DNA of 64,000 bases from an uncultured Mollicutes bacterium (GCA_900540365.1 UQFN01000003.1:88701-152700); one strand, 5' to 3'; numbered from the stretch's first letter, positions 1 to 10,417 are shown. Numbers and translations: made by a program. Notes: generated from the sequence alone by a model not told the origin.

Positions 1-511
1 CTTCTTGAGAAATACCTTCCTCTAAACAACCATCACCACAAATACAATAAGTATAATGGTTATATAATTTTGAACCATATTGAGCACTTAACATTGTCTC
101 AGCCATAGCCATTCCAACAGCTTGAGCAATACCTTGTCCAAGTGGACCACTTCCAGCATCAACTCCAGGAGTAACATTTACTTCAGGATGTCCAGGAGTT
201 TTACTACCAAATTGTCTAAATTCTTGTAAATCATCAATTGATATATCATAACTACATAAATGTAAAATTGTATATAAAAGAGCACTTGCATGACCTGCAC
301 TTAAAACAACACGGTCACGATTAATCCAATTTGGTTGAAATGGATTTGCAACAACAAAATCTTTATATAATTCATAAATAATCGGGGCAATTCCAAGACA
401 AGCTCCAGGATGTCCACTTTTTGATTTGTTAATAATGTCAATACATGTTGCGCGAATACTTGCTACACATAATTCATCGACATTACGAATTTTCTTTAGT
501 TTTTTTGCCAT
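1..511 (-). CDS. tkt: Transketolase, N-terminal 170 residues (cut by window edge)
   Basis: Transfers two-carbon ketol units in the non-oxidative pentose phosphate pathway, using thiamine diphosphate. Conceptual translation from the ATG at 511 begins MAKKLKKIRNVDELC. It contains the family's N-terminal landmarks: SGHPGACLG, a DRVVLSAGHAS stretch, TPGHPE, GPLGQG and the start of the thiamine-diphosphate motif GDGCLEEG. The reading frame stays open to base 1, so the rest of the gene (normally about 650 residues) lies outside the window. Upstream, AAAAGGAG sits just before the start, and aspS ends only 3 bases away, so the two are probably cotranscribed. Identity rests on several motifs in the correct order. 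Completeness cannot be judged. Confidence 0.93.
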   Translation of the reverse strand, partial: MAKKLKKIRNVDELCVASIRATCIDIINKSKSGHPGACLGIAPIIYELYKDFVVANPFQPNWINRDRVVLSAGHASALLYTILHLCSYDISIDDLQEFRQFGSKTPGHPEVNVTPGVDAGSGPLGQGIAQAVGMAMAETMLSAQYGSKLYNHYTYCICGDGCLEEGISQE

Positions 512-514
512 ATT

Positions 515-2260
515 TTACTCCTTTTCAACTACTTTAATTCCTAAATCTTCTAATTGTTTGTCATCTACTGGACGAGGTGCATTTGACATTGGACAAACTG
601 CACTCAAATTTTTAGGGAAAGCAATAACATCTCTAATATTATCAGTTCCACTTAAAATCATTGTTAATCGATCAAGACCGAATGCAAGTCCACCATGAGG
701 AGGTGTTCCATACTTTAGAGCTTCAACGAAGAATCCAAATTTTCTTGAAATATCTTCATTTGTAAACCCTAAAACTTTAAAAATACGTTTTTGAACATCT
801 TGATCGTAAATTCTTAAACTTCCACCACCAGCTTCATAGCCATTCATTACAATATCATAACTATAACTATAAACTTTATATGGTTCAGTTTCTAATTTAT
901 CTAAATCTTCATCTTTAGGTCTTGTAAATGGGTGATGACATGGAGTAATTTCCCCTGTTTCTTCACTCTTTTCAAATAATGGGAAATTTACAACCCATAA
1001 AATATCATAAGTATTAGGAGCAATTAGATTAAGTTTTTTAGCAAGTAAACTTCTTAAAGCTCCTAAACCAAAATCTAAGTTCTTCTTAATATTACTTAAT
1101 CCAATTACAACTAAATCATTATTTTTTAAATCTAATAAATTAATAATTTTTTCTTGTTCTTCTTCGCTTAAGAATTTAATAATTGAACCTTCTAATTTAT
1201 TTGAAATCATTTTTAAGTAAATAAAAGATTTCATATTAAATTTATTAGCAGTTAAATTATATTCATCTTGAACTTTTCTTGAAGTTACATCAGCGACATT
1301 TTCGACTTTAATAGCTTTAATATATTTATTTGAAGTAAAAAAATCAGCGCTATTATATGCTAATATTTCTTTAATAGATATTAAATGCATATCAAAACGA
1401 GTATCTGGTTTATCACTACCATATTTATCGACAGCTTCATCATAATTTATACGACGTAATGGCAATTTAACATCATAATTTATAACATCTTTATATATTT
1501 TTTGAATTAATCCTTCAGTTAAAGTTAAGATTTGATCTTCTGAAAGAAAACTTGTTTCAATATCAATTTGTGTAAAATCTGGTTGACGATCTGCTCTTAA
1601 ATCCTCATCTCTAAAACATTTAGCAATTTGATAATATCTTTCAAAACCACTAACCATTAATAATTGCTTAAATAATTGTGGTGATTGAGGTAAGGCATAA
1701 AAAGAACCTTTATGAACTCTACTTGGAACTAAATAATCACGAGCACCTTCTGGAGTTGATAAAGTTAAAATTGGTGTTTCAACCTCAATAAAATCATGTG
1801 CATCTAAATATTCATGAACTGCTTTAACAATTTTTGCGCGAATCAAAAATCTTTTTTGCATACAAAGACGACGTAAATCTAAATAACGATATTTTAAACG
1901 TATATCTTCGAGTGCATCGGTTTCTTCTTGAATTAAAATTGGAGGATTTTCGCTTTTATTAATAACATTAATTTTTGAAGCAATAACCTCTATTTCTCCA
2001 GTTGCTAAATTAGGATTGGCAACTTCTTTTAAACTTACTTTTCCTTCAATTTGTAAAATGTATTCATTTCTAATTTCAGGAACTTCAATTTCATCAGTTT
2101 TAACTAAAACTTGAACAATACCATAACGGTCTCTTAAATCGATAAATAAAATACTTCCTAAATTTCTTCTTTTACTTACCCAGCCAATAATGCTAACTTC
2201 TTCGCCAAGATTAGTTTTTCTTAGTTCACCACAGTGGTGAGTTCTCTTAAATTCTTCCAT
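515..2260 (-). CDS. aspS: Aspartyl-tRNA synthetase
   Basis: Class II synthetase charging tRNA-Asp in the cytoplasm. It is 581 aa, the normal bacterial length. An N-terminal OB-fold anticodon-binding domain (about residues 1-110) contains GWVSKRRNLGSILFIDLRDR. Motif 2 is the diagnostic FRDEDLRADRQPDFTQIDIE near residue 215. A bacterial GAD-type insertion follows in the middle. Motif 3 is GGLAFGLDRLTMIL near residue 525. The ATG at 2260 is preceded by AAAGGG. It lies 10 bases after hisS and just before tkt; the hisS-aspS pair is common in Firmicutes. The sequence does not show whether the enzyme is discriminating or also charges tRNA-Asn. No T-box is seen upstream. Confidence 0.97.
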   Translation of the reverse strand: MEEFKRTHHCGELRKTNLGEEVSIIGWVSKRRNLGSILFIDLRDRYGIVQVLVKTDEIEVPEIRNEYILQIEGKVSLKEVANPNLATGEIEVIASKINVINKSENPPILIQEETDALEDIRLKYRYLDLRRLCMQKRFLIRAKIVKAVHEYLDAHDFIEVETPILTLSTPEGARDYLVPSRVHKGSFYALPQSPQLFKQLLMVSGFERYYQIAKCFRDEDLRADRQPDFTQIDIETSFLSEDQILTLTEGLIQKIYKDVINYDVKLPLRRINYDEAVDKYGSDKPDTRFDMHLISIKEILAYNSADFFTSNKYIKAIKVENVADVTSRKVQDEYNLTANKFNMKSFIYLKMISNKLEGSIIKFLSEEEQEKIINLLDLKNNDLVVIGLSNIKKNLDFGLGALRSLLAKKLNLIAPNTYDILWVVNFPLFEKSEETGEITPCHHPFTRPKDEDLDKLETEPYKVYSYSYDIVMNGYEAGGGSLRIYDQDVQKRIFKVLGFTNEDISRKFGFFVEALKYGTPPHGGLAFGLDRLTMILSGTDNIRDVIAFPKNLSAVCPMSNAPRPVDDKQLEDLGIKVVEKE

Positions 2261-2270
2261 AATTTACCCT

Positions 2271-3560
2271 TTAATCGTGATGATGTTCTTCAACATCAAA
2301 TTTTTCATCTAAATATTCTAATAAATCGTCATTAGCGACAGTTTCTTGTTTTTCTAAAGCTAAGTCTTTAACGACAATATTTTTACTTTCTAATTCATTA
2401 TCACCAATAATTAAAGCATATTTGGCATTCCTTCTTTGAGCTTTTTTAAACATTTGTCCAAAATTTTTACTTTCTAAGCAAATATCACAACTATAGCCAT
2501 TTAATCTTAAAAAATTGGCAATTTTATTACTTTCATTAATAGCTTTTTCACCAAGAGGCATAATATAAATATCTAATCCTTCTTCTAAAGAATCAAATAA
2601 ATTATCATCATTCATTACATTAACTAATCTTTCGATTCCTAATGCTAAACCAACTCCTTCTAAATCTGGTCCACCAATTTCTTTAATTAAGTTTGCATAA
2701 TGTCCGCCACCACCGATGGCACCATAGTTTTTACCTAATTTAGAAGTATAATGGTATTCAAAAACTACTCCAGTATAATAATCTAAACCTCTAACTAAAG
2801 AATGGTCAATTTCATATTCAATTCCAATTTCATCAAGTGCTTTTAAAACATTATCGAAATGTTCTTTGGCATTTTTTGAATAAAATTTATCAAGGGTAGG
2901 TGCATCTTTGATAATTTCTTGGTCACTCTCAACTTTACAATCAAGAATTCTTAAAATGTTTTTTGTATATCTTTCCTTGCAATCTTCACACATTTGTTCG
3001 ATTTTTTCACCGAAATAACTTGTTAATGCTTTTTTATAGTCATTTCTAGTTTCTTGATCGCCTAAAGAATTAATTTTTAATTTTAAATTAGTAAATCCAA
3101 GCATTTTTAAGGCATTATATCCTAAAGCAATGACTTCGACATCACGATAAAAATTATTTACTCCACAACATTCAATACCAAATTGATTAAATTGACGGTA
3201 TCTACCTTGTTGAGGTCTTTCATAACGAAAATTAGGTCCTAAATAGTAAGCTTTTATAGGATAATCATTATTAGCAAAAAGCTTAGCATTAACCATACTT
3301 CTTATTGTTGAAGCAGTCATTTCAGGTCTTAAAGTTATTAATCTATTACCTTTATCTAAAAAAGTATACATTTCTTTACGAACTATATCGCTACTTTCAC
3401 CAACTGAACGATTAAATAATTCGTTACTTTCAATAATTGGGGTTCTAAACTCTTTATAATTATATAAAGTGGCAATTTTTGTTAATACTTCTTCAACGTA
3501 AGAGTATTTTGTTGCCTCTTCTAATATTACATCATGAGTTCCTTTTACAACATTAAACAT
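2271..3560 (-). CDS. hisS: Histidyl-tRNA synthetase
   Basis: Class II synthetase for tRNA-His, 429 aa, the usual length. Visible motifs are VKGTHD at the N-terminus, motif 2 TLRPEMTASTIRS (most homologues have LRPEGTA), the histidine-specific loop LVRGLDYYTGVVFEY, a glycine-rich GAIGGGGHY and motif 3 GLALGIERL. A HGTP anticodon-binding domain follows (about residues 335-425). The protein ends in an odd acidic/histidine tail, EEHHHD, of unknown meaning. The start at 3560 has TGAGGATATTG upstream as ribosome-binding site. It heads the hisS-aspS-tkt series, with 69 non-coding bases separating it from the stringent-response gene. Confidence 0.97.
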   Translation of the reverse strand: MFNVVKGTHDVILEEATKYSYVEEVLTKIATLYNYKEFRTPIIESNELFNRSVGESSDIVRKEMYTFLDKGNRLITLRPEMTASTIRSMVNAKLFANNDYPIKAYYLGPNFRYERPQQGRYRQFNQFGIECCGVNNFYRDVEVIALGYNALKMLGFTNLKLKINSLGDQETRNDYKKALTSYFGEKIEQMCEDCKERYTKNILRILDCKVESDQEIIKDAPTLDKFYSKNAKEHFDNVLKALDEIGIEYEIDHSLVRGLDYYTGVVFEYHYTSKLGKNYGAIGGGGHYANLIKEIGGPDLEGVGLALGIERLVNVMNDDNLFDSLEEGLDIYIMPLGEKAINESNKIANFLRLNGYSCDICLESKNFGQMFKKAQRRNAKYALIIGDNELESKNIVVKDLALEKQETVANDDLLEYLDEKFDVEEHHHD

Positions 3561-3629
3561 ATCAATATCCTCAATTATATAATTATATATAATTGTAACG
3601 ATAAAATAAAGAGTATTAGAAAAGAGTTT

Positions 3630-5807
3630 TTAATGAATTATGCGCTTAACATCGTAAATATCTTTAACATTTTTTAATATTTGAAAGGTATGATTTAATT
3701 CATTTAAATCACTAACATATATTTGACAATAAATAGATGAAGTTAAAGTTTCTGGATGTAATTTTGCTGATACTTCTGTTATTTTAATACGATTAGCACT
3801 TAAAGCATTCATAATATCGACTAATAAGTTATTACGGTCATTACATTCACATACTATGTCGACTGGATAATTTGATTTTTCAGTCAAAGTTTTCCAAAAA
3901 ACATCGATTGTACGGCTGGTATTTTTGACATTAGGACATTCTATTCTATGTACTGTAATTCCTTTTCCTTTTGTGACATATCCGATAATGTGATCACCAG
4001 GAATTGGTGTACAACAATTGCCTAAAGTAATTTTAAGCCCAGCTGTTGCACCATTAACATAAACTGGACAGTTGTCGTTGTCAGTATCATGCTTCTTAGA
4101 AAGGTTAATTGAAGTGTTTTCCTTACGCTTGATTTTTAAAAAATCAGAGATAAGAGCTGGGTTAGGATTATGATTGCTTACACCGATAAACAATTCATCA
4201 ATATTAGCAAAATGGTAGTTTTTCAGTACATTATCAGTTGATAATAAGTTAATCATTTGTTTTTCATCAATATCTCTTTCAGCAAAGAAATCAATACAAA
4301 TTTGTTTTCCTTTAGCAATTTTTTCTTCTTTTAACAACTCATTATTTTTCTTAACTAAAAACTTTTTAATATTTGACTTTGCAGTATTAGTTTTAACTAT
4401 ATTTAGCCAACCTTCATTAGGTCCTGGAGAAGTTTTTGAAACTTTAATATCAACAACATCGCCAGTTTTTAATACAGTATTTAAAGGTACTAAAACATTA
4501 TTAACCACTGCTCCTACAGCTTGATCTCCAACTTTTGTATGAACTCTATAAGCAAAATCTAAAGGTGTAGCTCCTCTTGGCAAATCAATTACTTTGCCTT
4601 TAGGTGTAAAAACATAAACATTTGCTTCAAAAATATCTTTTGATAAAGTTTCCATATATTCTTGAGCAGATTCATTAGTACTTTCATCGCTCATTGAAAC
4701 AAAATCTCTAAACCAATGCAATTTTTCTTCGATTTCTTCTTGTTCTTTTTTTGCATTATATTTTGATCCTTCTTTATAACGCCAATGTGCTGCAACACCA
4801 GTTTCTGCGATTTCGTCCATTTCTTTAGTTCTTATTTGCACTTCAAAGATATTACCATCACCTGCAACAATTGAAGTATGGAGTGATTGATACATATTTG
4901 GCTTTGGAACAGCGATATAATCCTTAAATCTACCAGGAATTGGTTTAAATTGTGCGTGAATTAAACCAAGAATCTCATAACAATTAATTTCGGTTTCAGT
5001 AATTATTCTTAAAGCTAAAACATCATAAATATCATCAAAAGAATGTCCTTTTAAATACATTTTTTTATAAATTGAATATATTGATTTAACTCTACTTTCA
5101 ATTTCAAATTGAATATTAGCTTTTAAAATAATATCAGCAATTTTTTTCTTTAAACTATCTAAAGCTTTACTACGATTTTTGATTTTGTTATTAAGGAGTT
5201 GAAAAATTTCGTTATATTTATCAGGTTCTAAAATTTTTAATGAAAGATCTTCAAGTTCACTTTCAATACGATAAATTCCTAAACGATGAGCAATTGGAGC
5301 GAATACATCGAGCGTTTCTTTTGCTAAAGCTTGTTGTCTTTCAGGTTTTAATGCTTGAATTGTACGCATATTATGCAAGCGATCAGCAAGTTTTATAATA
5401 ATTACTCGAATGTCTTTAGCCATTCCAAGAAAAATTTTACGACGATCTTCAGCTTCAAATTCAACTTGTGTTCGATGTGATAATTTTAAACGTTGAATTT
5501 TAGTTAGTGCATCGACTATTTTTGCACATTCTGGTCCAAATAATTTATTAATATCATCAATTGTAGTGTCGGTATCTTCTACAACATCATGTAATAAACC
5601 ACTAGCAATTGTTACTGGACCACCTTGTAAAGTAGCAATAATATAAGCTACTTCAATTAAATGATGAACATAAGGCTCACCACTTTTTCTATATATACCA
5701 GCATGTTTTTTGCAAACAAAAGCATAGGCGTCTTCGATTAATTTTTTACTTTTTTCATCAGAAATATAAGAAAGATATACTTCCTTTACTTCTTCAAAAG
5801 TGTGCAT
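3630..5807 (-). CDS. relA: Bifunctional (p)ppGpp synthetase/hydrolase (RSH family)
   Basis: Makes and degrades the alarmone (p)ppGpp in the stringent response. From the preferred start it is 725 aa. Order of domains: HD hydrolase domain with intact HDVVEDTD and a KLADRLHNMRT stretch; synthetase domain with GRFKDYIAVPKPNMYQSLHT, whose RFKD motif marks bifunctional enzymes; TGS domain (VYVFTPKGKVIDLP); a CC/zinc-finger region with GNCCTPIPGD and a downstream HRIECPN; C-terminal ACT domain. An in-frame ATG at 5867 would add 20 polar residues but has no SD. The ATG at 5807 (MHTFEEVKEV) has GGTGG 8 bases upstream and matches the length of Bacillus RelA better, so I chose it. It follows recJ directly. 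Confidence 0.95.
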   Translation of the reverse strand: MHTFEEVKEVYLSYISDEKSKKLIEDAYAFVCKKHAGIYRKSGEPYVHHLIEVAYIIATLQGGPVTIASGLLHDVVEDTDTTIDDINKLFGPECAKIVDALTKIQRLKLSHRTQVEFEAEDRRKIFLGMAKDIRVIIIKLADRLHNMRTIQALKPERQQALAKETLDVFAPIAHRLGIYRIESELEDLSLKILEPDKYNEIFQLLNNKIKNRSKALDSLKKKIADIILKANIQFEIESRVKSIYSIYKKMYLKGHSFDDIYDVLALRIITETEINCYEILGLIHAQFKPIPGRFKDYIAVPKPNMYQSLHTSIVAGDGNIFEVQIRTKEMDEIAETGVAAHWRYKEGSKYNAKKEQEEIEEKLHWFRDFVSMSDESTNESAQEYMETLSKDIFEANVYVFTPKGKVIDLPRGATPLDFAYRVHTKVGDQAVGAVVNNVLVPLNTVLKTGDVVDIKVSKTSPGPNEGWLNIVKTNTAKSNIKKFLVKKNNELLKEEKIAKGKQICIDFFAERDIDEKQMINLLSTDNVLKNYHFANIDELFIGVSNHNPNPALISDFLKIKRKENTSINLSKKHDTDNDNCPVYVNGATAGLKITLGNCCTPIPGDHIIGYVTKGKGITVHRIECPNVKNTSRTIDVFWKTLTEKSNYPVDIVCECNDRNNLLVDIMNALSANRIKITEVSAKLHPETLTSSIYCQIYVSDLNELNHTFQILKNVKDIYDVKRIIH

Positions 5808-5884
5808 TTTATAACCACCATTTTGTAAAATTACTTCATTACCCTCTGTTTTTGTTAAGTTTTCCATAAAATTATTTTACTACA

Positions 5885-7441
5885 TTAATTATTTTTGTCA
5901 TAATCAATTACCTTAAATTGAACACTTATTAAATTTTTAAATTTATTTAGTTCAAAAGTGCCATAAAAATTAACAAAATCATAATTAAATAGGTCATTAT
6001 CAAAATTAAAATATATTAGTGAAGAATTCATCGATAATTTCGTTATAATATGTTTTTTATCTTTGCTAAGAACTAAAGATGATGTTTTAAAATTGGATAT
6101 TTTAAAAATAGGTTTTGCAAAATCATGTCCAAATGGCCTAAAAGTATTAATTATTTGATAATTTTCAAAATTTATTTCAGAAAGATTAATTTCGACGAAT
6201 TGTTTATTTTCGTTATTTGAAGATGGACAATTACTAGCATATTCATTAACTTTATTTTTAAATTTTTCAAAATCTTCAACTTTTAAAGAAAAACCGCCAG
6301 CACAACTATGTCCACCACTAGTTAAAAGTAAATCACCAAGATACGAAAAACAATTAACGACATTAAAATTTTCTTTTGAACGTACACTTCCTTTATATAC
6401 ATCATGATTTTTAACTAAAATGAAAGTTGGCTTATTATACTTACTTAAATATTTATTCGCAATTAAACTAGCGAGTCCTTCTTTCATATCAATAATTTCT
6501 ACAATTGCATTATTTTCTAAATCAATATTTGAATTATTTAATAAAGCATCATTTAAAATTTCTTTTCTTTTTTCATTTACTAAATTAATCCATTTACCAT
6601 ATTTAGAAATTTTAATCTCATCAAGCGAAGTAAATAATCTTACCACATTAAAAATTGAATCATCATCCATTACTCTGCAAACTGCATTAATTTTTGGAGC
6701 AATATTAATTGCGATATCATTTTCAGTTATTTCATCTTCAGTTTCGCCAATTAAAGACATTATACTTGGGAATTTATATTCATTTATTAAGTTTAAGCCT
6801 AATCTAACAATCGTTCGATTATAATCTTTTAATGACATTAAATCACTTATAATTGAAATTGAACCAAGCGTTAAAAGATATGGATCAATTTTATTTAAAA
6901 ATGCTGTTGAGAAAATAAAAGATACGGCTCCAGCACTTGTATTAATTGGTAAAGAACTTAATTGTGGATGAATAATATATTTTGTATTTGGCAATTCGTC
7001 TTGAAGTAAATGATGATCTAAAATCACGCATTCCATATTTTTTTCATGTAAATAATTAACTTCATCTACTAAAGTTATCCCATTATCTACACAAATTATT
7101 ACTTCATAACCTAAATTTTTAAAAAAATCAATTTTAGAGATATTTAATCCATAACCATCTTTTTCTCTTGAAGGAATATAAAAACCAACTTTGTAATTAA
7201 TAGATTGAAACATATTATAGATAATTGATGTAGACATAATTCCATCACAATCATAATCACCATAAATTAATATTTTTCTATTTGCTTTAACACAATCATA
7301 CAAATAGGAAACTGTTTCATTTATGTTTTTAAACACTTCAAAAGAAGGAATATCTTCAAAAGTTACATCTTTTATTAATTTTTGATACTCCTCAAAATTT
7401 AAATTGTAATAATTAAGTAATCTTTCTAAAAATGTTTTCAT
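5885..7441 (-). CDS. recJ: Single-strand DNA exonuclease RecJ, compact form
   Basis: DHH-superfamily 5'-3' single-strand DNA exonuclease used in recombination and mismatch repair. Motif I, YGDYDCDG with Asp62, Asp64 and Asp66, is complete. VDNG, DHHLL and a later SAGAVSF follow. The DHHA1 domain carries KGSVRSKENF and the substrate-binding TSGGHSCAGGF. A short C-terminal OB-like part ends in VIDYDKNN. At 518 aa it is close to the minimal RecJ core and lacks the long C-terminal extension of Bacillus RecJ (about 780 aa). The start at 7441 lies directly after the secDF terminator, with no clear SD. The stop is 17 bases before the RSH ATG at 5867, so the two genes probably share a transcript. Confidence 0.93.
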   Translation of the reverse strand: MKTFLERLLNYYNLNFEEYQKLIKDVTFEDIPSFEVFKNINETVSYLYDCVKANRKILIYGDYDCDGIMSTSIIYNMFQSINYKVGFYIPSREKDGYGLNISKIDFFKNLGYEVIICVDNGITLVDEVNYLHEKNMECVILDHHLLQDELPNTKYIIHPQLSSLPINTSAGAVSFIFSTAFLNKIDPYLLTLGSISIISDLMSLKDYNRTIVRLGLNLINEYKFPSIMSLIGETEDEITENDIAINIAPKINAVCRVMDDDSIFNVVRLFTSLDEIKISKYGKWINLVNEKRKEILNDALLNNSNIDLENNAIVEIIDMKEGLASLIANKYLSKYNKPTFILVKNHDVYKGSVRSKENFNVVNCFSYLGDLLLTSGGHSCAGGFSLKVEDFEKFKNKVNEYASNCPSSNNENKQFVEINLSEINFENYQIINTFRPFGHDFAKPIFKISNFKTSSLVLSKDKKHIITKLSMNSSLIYFNFDNDLFNYDFVNFYGTFELNKFKNLISVQFKVIDYDKNN

Positions 7442-7448
7442 AAATCTA

Positions 7449-7471
7449 AAAAAGGCTTGTGCAGCCTTTTT
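7449..7471 (-). terminator. Intrinsic terminator after secDF
   Basis: A perfect 9-bp stem (arms 7449-7457 and 7463-7471, sequence AAAAAGGCT/AGCCTTTTT) with a 5-nt loop begins right at the secDF stop. On the minus strand it runs into a T-rich tail. Because both flanks are A/T-rich it may work in either direction. recJ starts only 8 bases beyond it. Confidence 0.85.
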
Positions 7472-7473
7472 AA

Positions 7474-10335
7474 TTAATCATTAATTCCAATAAATGTTGC
7501 TTCTTGTGGGCCATCACCTTTATTTGAGTTATCCTTTGGATTTTTCTTCTTTTTCTTATTAAATTTCTCAAAGTTAAATGCCTTTTTAGTCTTATTCCAA
7601 ATTAATGCATTGACATCTTCAAAATCAAGAATAAATGTTTTAATTAATAAAACTGTAATGCAGAATCCAATTAAAGCAGAAATTAAGACTACATTTGAGA
7701 ATGTTGAAGATAAAACAAATGTAATAACAATTAAAGAAGATAATCCTAAACAAATAATTAATGTTTGGAAAGTTAAAGCATGATTCATTGAAAGCAATTC
7801 TTGTCTTTTTGCTAGATAATTTTCATCAAAGCGAATATTACGGTTTTCTTTTAAAATATCTCTTTGAGTTGCATAGTAATATAGTAACATTGCATATGAT
7901 AGTAAAATAATTAGTACCAAACTTAATGTATTTGTACTTGCAACACCAACAAGTAAAGCAGAATAAATTCCAATGGTAATTGTTGAAGAAACTCCAACAA
8001 ATAATAATGAAATAACACTCTTTCCTAATCCAAATCTTAAAGCAACATAAACAGTTGAAATAGCTACTGAAATTAAGACAAAGTATAATAATTCAAGATT
8101 TAAATTATCTTCAGTAAAGTCAGTTGTTGATAATAAATAAACATTTATATCATTTACACCATTTAAATTAAATTCTGAAGAAATATCTTCGAAAATAGTA
8201 TTTTGAATAACTTCATTTAAAGAACCTGCTGTATTCACATCACCATTAAACATATATTGATCTTCGTTATTAATAATTCCGTTTAACTTAATGATATATG
8301 TAAATGATAATTCAGTATTTCCTTCTTCATCAATAATTGCTGAATTATACATAGCATTGACTACAGAGTATTTTAATAAACTACCTTGTGGATTTTCAGC
8401 TTCGCTATTAAAGGTATAAATATGATCAAGTACTTTTTCTTTAATTTCGGTTGTTGTTCCGATACCTTTTAAGCTTTCATCATTAGATAAAACTTTATAG
8501 GTAATATAAACTTGAGAATTTTGCACAGTTTCATTTGGTGCACCATAAATATTTCCAGTTACTGAATTAGTCACAGGAATTGCAACAATGCTACCAACTA
8601 ATAATACACAAAATACAATTAAAGAAATGACTTTACTTCTTTTGGTGACAGTTTCATTTTTAAATGAATCAAAATATGTAGGTTTTTCATCTTTAGATAA
8701 ATCAGGAATTAATTCTTTTTTAATCATTAATAATTTTAAATGTGAATTAATAAATGATGAATTAGCTAATAACCAATATAAAACTCTTAAAATAACTGTA
8801 CTAAATAGGAAGTTAAAAATACCACCTAAAATTAATACAGCACCCATTGACATAATAATTACATTTGAATTTAAATAAGCAACAATACCTAAAATTAATG
8901 TAATTACTGAAATGTCAAGGTGGTACATTAAAGTCTTTTTACCAGCTTCTGAACAAGCTTTTTTCAAAGCTTTGCCACTATAACAAAGTTCTCTAACCTT
9001 TTTAAAATAAATTGCAGCTGAGCATGTTGAAATAATTCCAACAGCAATTAAAGCAACAATTGTACCGATATTAAATTCAACTCCAAATAAAGATAATAGA
9101 GCCGCACTTAATAATACAACGCTGCTAATTGAAGCAATTCCTCCAACACTAGCTATTCCATAGTGTAATGATAAGAATAAAGCTAATAAAATAAATGCTG
9201 AAATAGTTGCAATCACAAGTGTTGAGAATAAAAGTTTGCCTTGTGATTTTAATTGTTCAATAAAAGCAGGAATATTATTACCAGCACCATCAGTATCACC
9301 TAAAACAGGATAACTTTCATTTAATAATGTAATTTCAAATTTATACGATGAAGCGTTAAGTTTATTTACTTCAATTTGAGCTAAAGTATAAATAATTCTT
9401 TGTAAAACAGCTTGATCAGTTACATTAGATAAATCTGGACAATATTGTGTGTAATCAAGTTTTAATACTTCATTAACTTTTGTTGAGTCTGAAGCATCAT
9501 AATCTAAAAACATTGATGATAAATCAGTTGTATTAAGTCTAAATAAAACATTTTCAGTTGCAGCTGTGTAATAATTTGTGTCCTCAACTGCTTTTGTGAT
9601 GTCATATTTATCGGTCCAGTTATTGACAATATAAATATAGTTACTAGTTGTAAGAGCATCTTCTTCACCAGATTCATCAGTCGAATCTGCATATACATGG
9701 CTAATACCACCTGAAATTGCTGTTGTACCATCAGTATTATTTGCATCTAAGACTGTTTGTAAAATATCGTCATTAAATTTTTGAGGATCAGCAAGAGGAA
9801 CACCAATTACAGGTAAAGCATCGCTAGTATCAACGTAAACTTCTCCTCTTTTAAATAATGCTTGGCTATTTTCATTTAAACTATCATCATATTGAGAAAA
9901 ATTGAATGGATCTTCAGTAATGGCAACACTCAAATTCCAGTCAAATGTTAAGTAGTCGTTAATAGCAGTATAAAGTTGTTCATACTGAGCTTTATAAGCT
10001 ACACGAATACTATAATATTTTTCTGATTGTGAATTATCATTTTGATTATCAATTTTTTCAACTATTGCATCAGAAACATTTGCTTTTTCTAATCTTGATT
10101 TAAATTCTTCAACAATGTCATCAATATCATCTTCTAAAGCTGATTCATCTGCAAATGATGAAGTACCATTAATATAATTTAATGTTTCATCTTTTAAGGA
10201 AACTTGATAAATAAATTCTTTTCCTTGTGCATAATCTGCACCAGCATTTACATTTGAGAATGTTGGTACAAACCCAACAAACACTGATATTAATATGCTG
10301 ACGCTTAGGAGTAAATAGCCAATAAATCTTTTCAT
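7474..10335 (-). CDS. secDF: Divergent SecDF-type protein-export membrane protein (SecD-SecF fusion)
   Basis: Accessory component of the Sec translocase, expected to use the proton gradient to pull exported proteins out. It is 953 aa: an N-terminal membrane segment (about residues 5-25), a large extracytoplasmic domain to about residue 365, six membrane segments (about 370-525), a second extracytoplasmic domain (about 590-755), six more membrane segments and a lysine-rich C-terminal tail. This is two SecD/SecF-like halves in one chain. The canonical transmembrane motifs are not kept: where SecD has VDANVL there is ISTCSAA, and where SecF has NDTIVVFDRIRE there is SYAMLLYYYATQRD. The start has AAAGGATTG upstream. 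It could instead be a related RND-family protein, but position and double-domain layout favour SecDF. Confidence 0.8.
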   Translation of the reverse strand: MKRFIGYLLLSVSILISVFVGFVPTFSNVNAGADYAQGKEFIYQVSLKDETLNYINGTSSFADESALEDDIDDIVEEFKSRLEKANVSDAIVEKIDNQNDNSQSEKYYSIRVAYKAQYEQLYTAINDYLTFDWNLSVAITEDPFNFSQYDDSLNENSQALFKRGEVYVDTSDALPVIGVPLADPQKFNDDILQTVLDANNTDGTTAISGGISHVYADSTDESGEEDALTTSNYIYIVNNWTDKYDITKAVEDTNYYTAATENVLFRLNTTDLSSMFLDYDASDSTKVNEVLKLDYTQYCPDLSNVTDQAVLQRIIYTLAQIEVNKLNASSYKFEITLLNESYPVLGDTDGAGNNIPAFIEQLKSQGKLLFSTLVIATISAFILLALFLSLHYGIASVGGIASISSVVLLSAALLSLFGVEFNIGTIVALIAVGIISTCSAAIYFKKVRELCYSGKALKKACSEAGKKTLMYHLDISVITLILGIVAYLNSNVIIMSMGAVLILGGIFNFLFSTVILRVLYWLLANSSFINSHLKLLMIKKELIPDLSKDEKPTYFDSFKNETVTKRSKVISLIVFCVLLVGSIVAIPVTNSVTGNIYGAPNETVQNSQVYITYKVLSNDESLKGIGTTTEIKEKVLDHIYTFNSEAENPQGSLLKYSVVNAMYNSAIIDEEGNTELSFTYIIKLNGIINNEDQYMFNGDVNTAGSLNEVIQNTIFEDISSEFNLNGVNDINVYLLSTTDFTEDNLNLELLYFVLISVAISTVYVALRFGLGKSVISLLFVGVSSTITIGIYSALLVGVASTNTLSLVLIILLSYAMLLYYYATQRDILKENRNIRFDENYLAKRQELLSMNHALTFQTLIICLGLSSLIVITFVLSSTFSNVVLISALIGFCITVLLIKTFILDFEDVNALIWNKTKKAFNFEKFNKKKKKNPKDNSNKGDGPQEATFIGIND

Positions 10336-10417
10336 AATTTCAATCCTTTATAAATGTAATTTATAAACTGTTATAAACAATCTTAATTATATTACTACAA
10401 AATAGATATAAAAACAA

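Noticed and set aside
426..698. Plus-strand 90-codon open frame across tkt/aspS
   Set aside because: Antisense shadow of two well-supported genes, with no SD and low-complexity hydrophobic composition.
6420..6824. Plus-strand 134-codon open frame inside recJ
   Set aside because: Antisense shadow; the recJ frame carries all expected motifs and the shadow has none.
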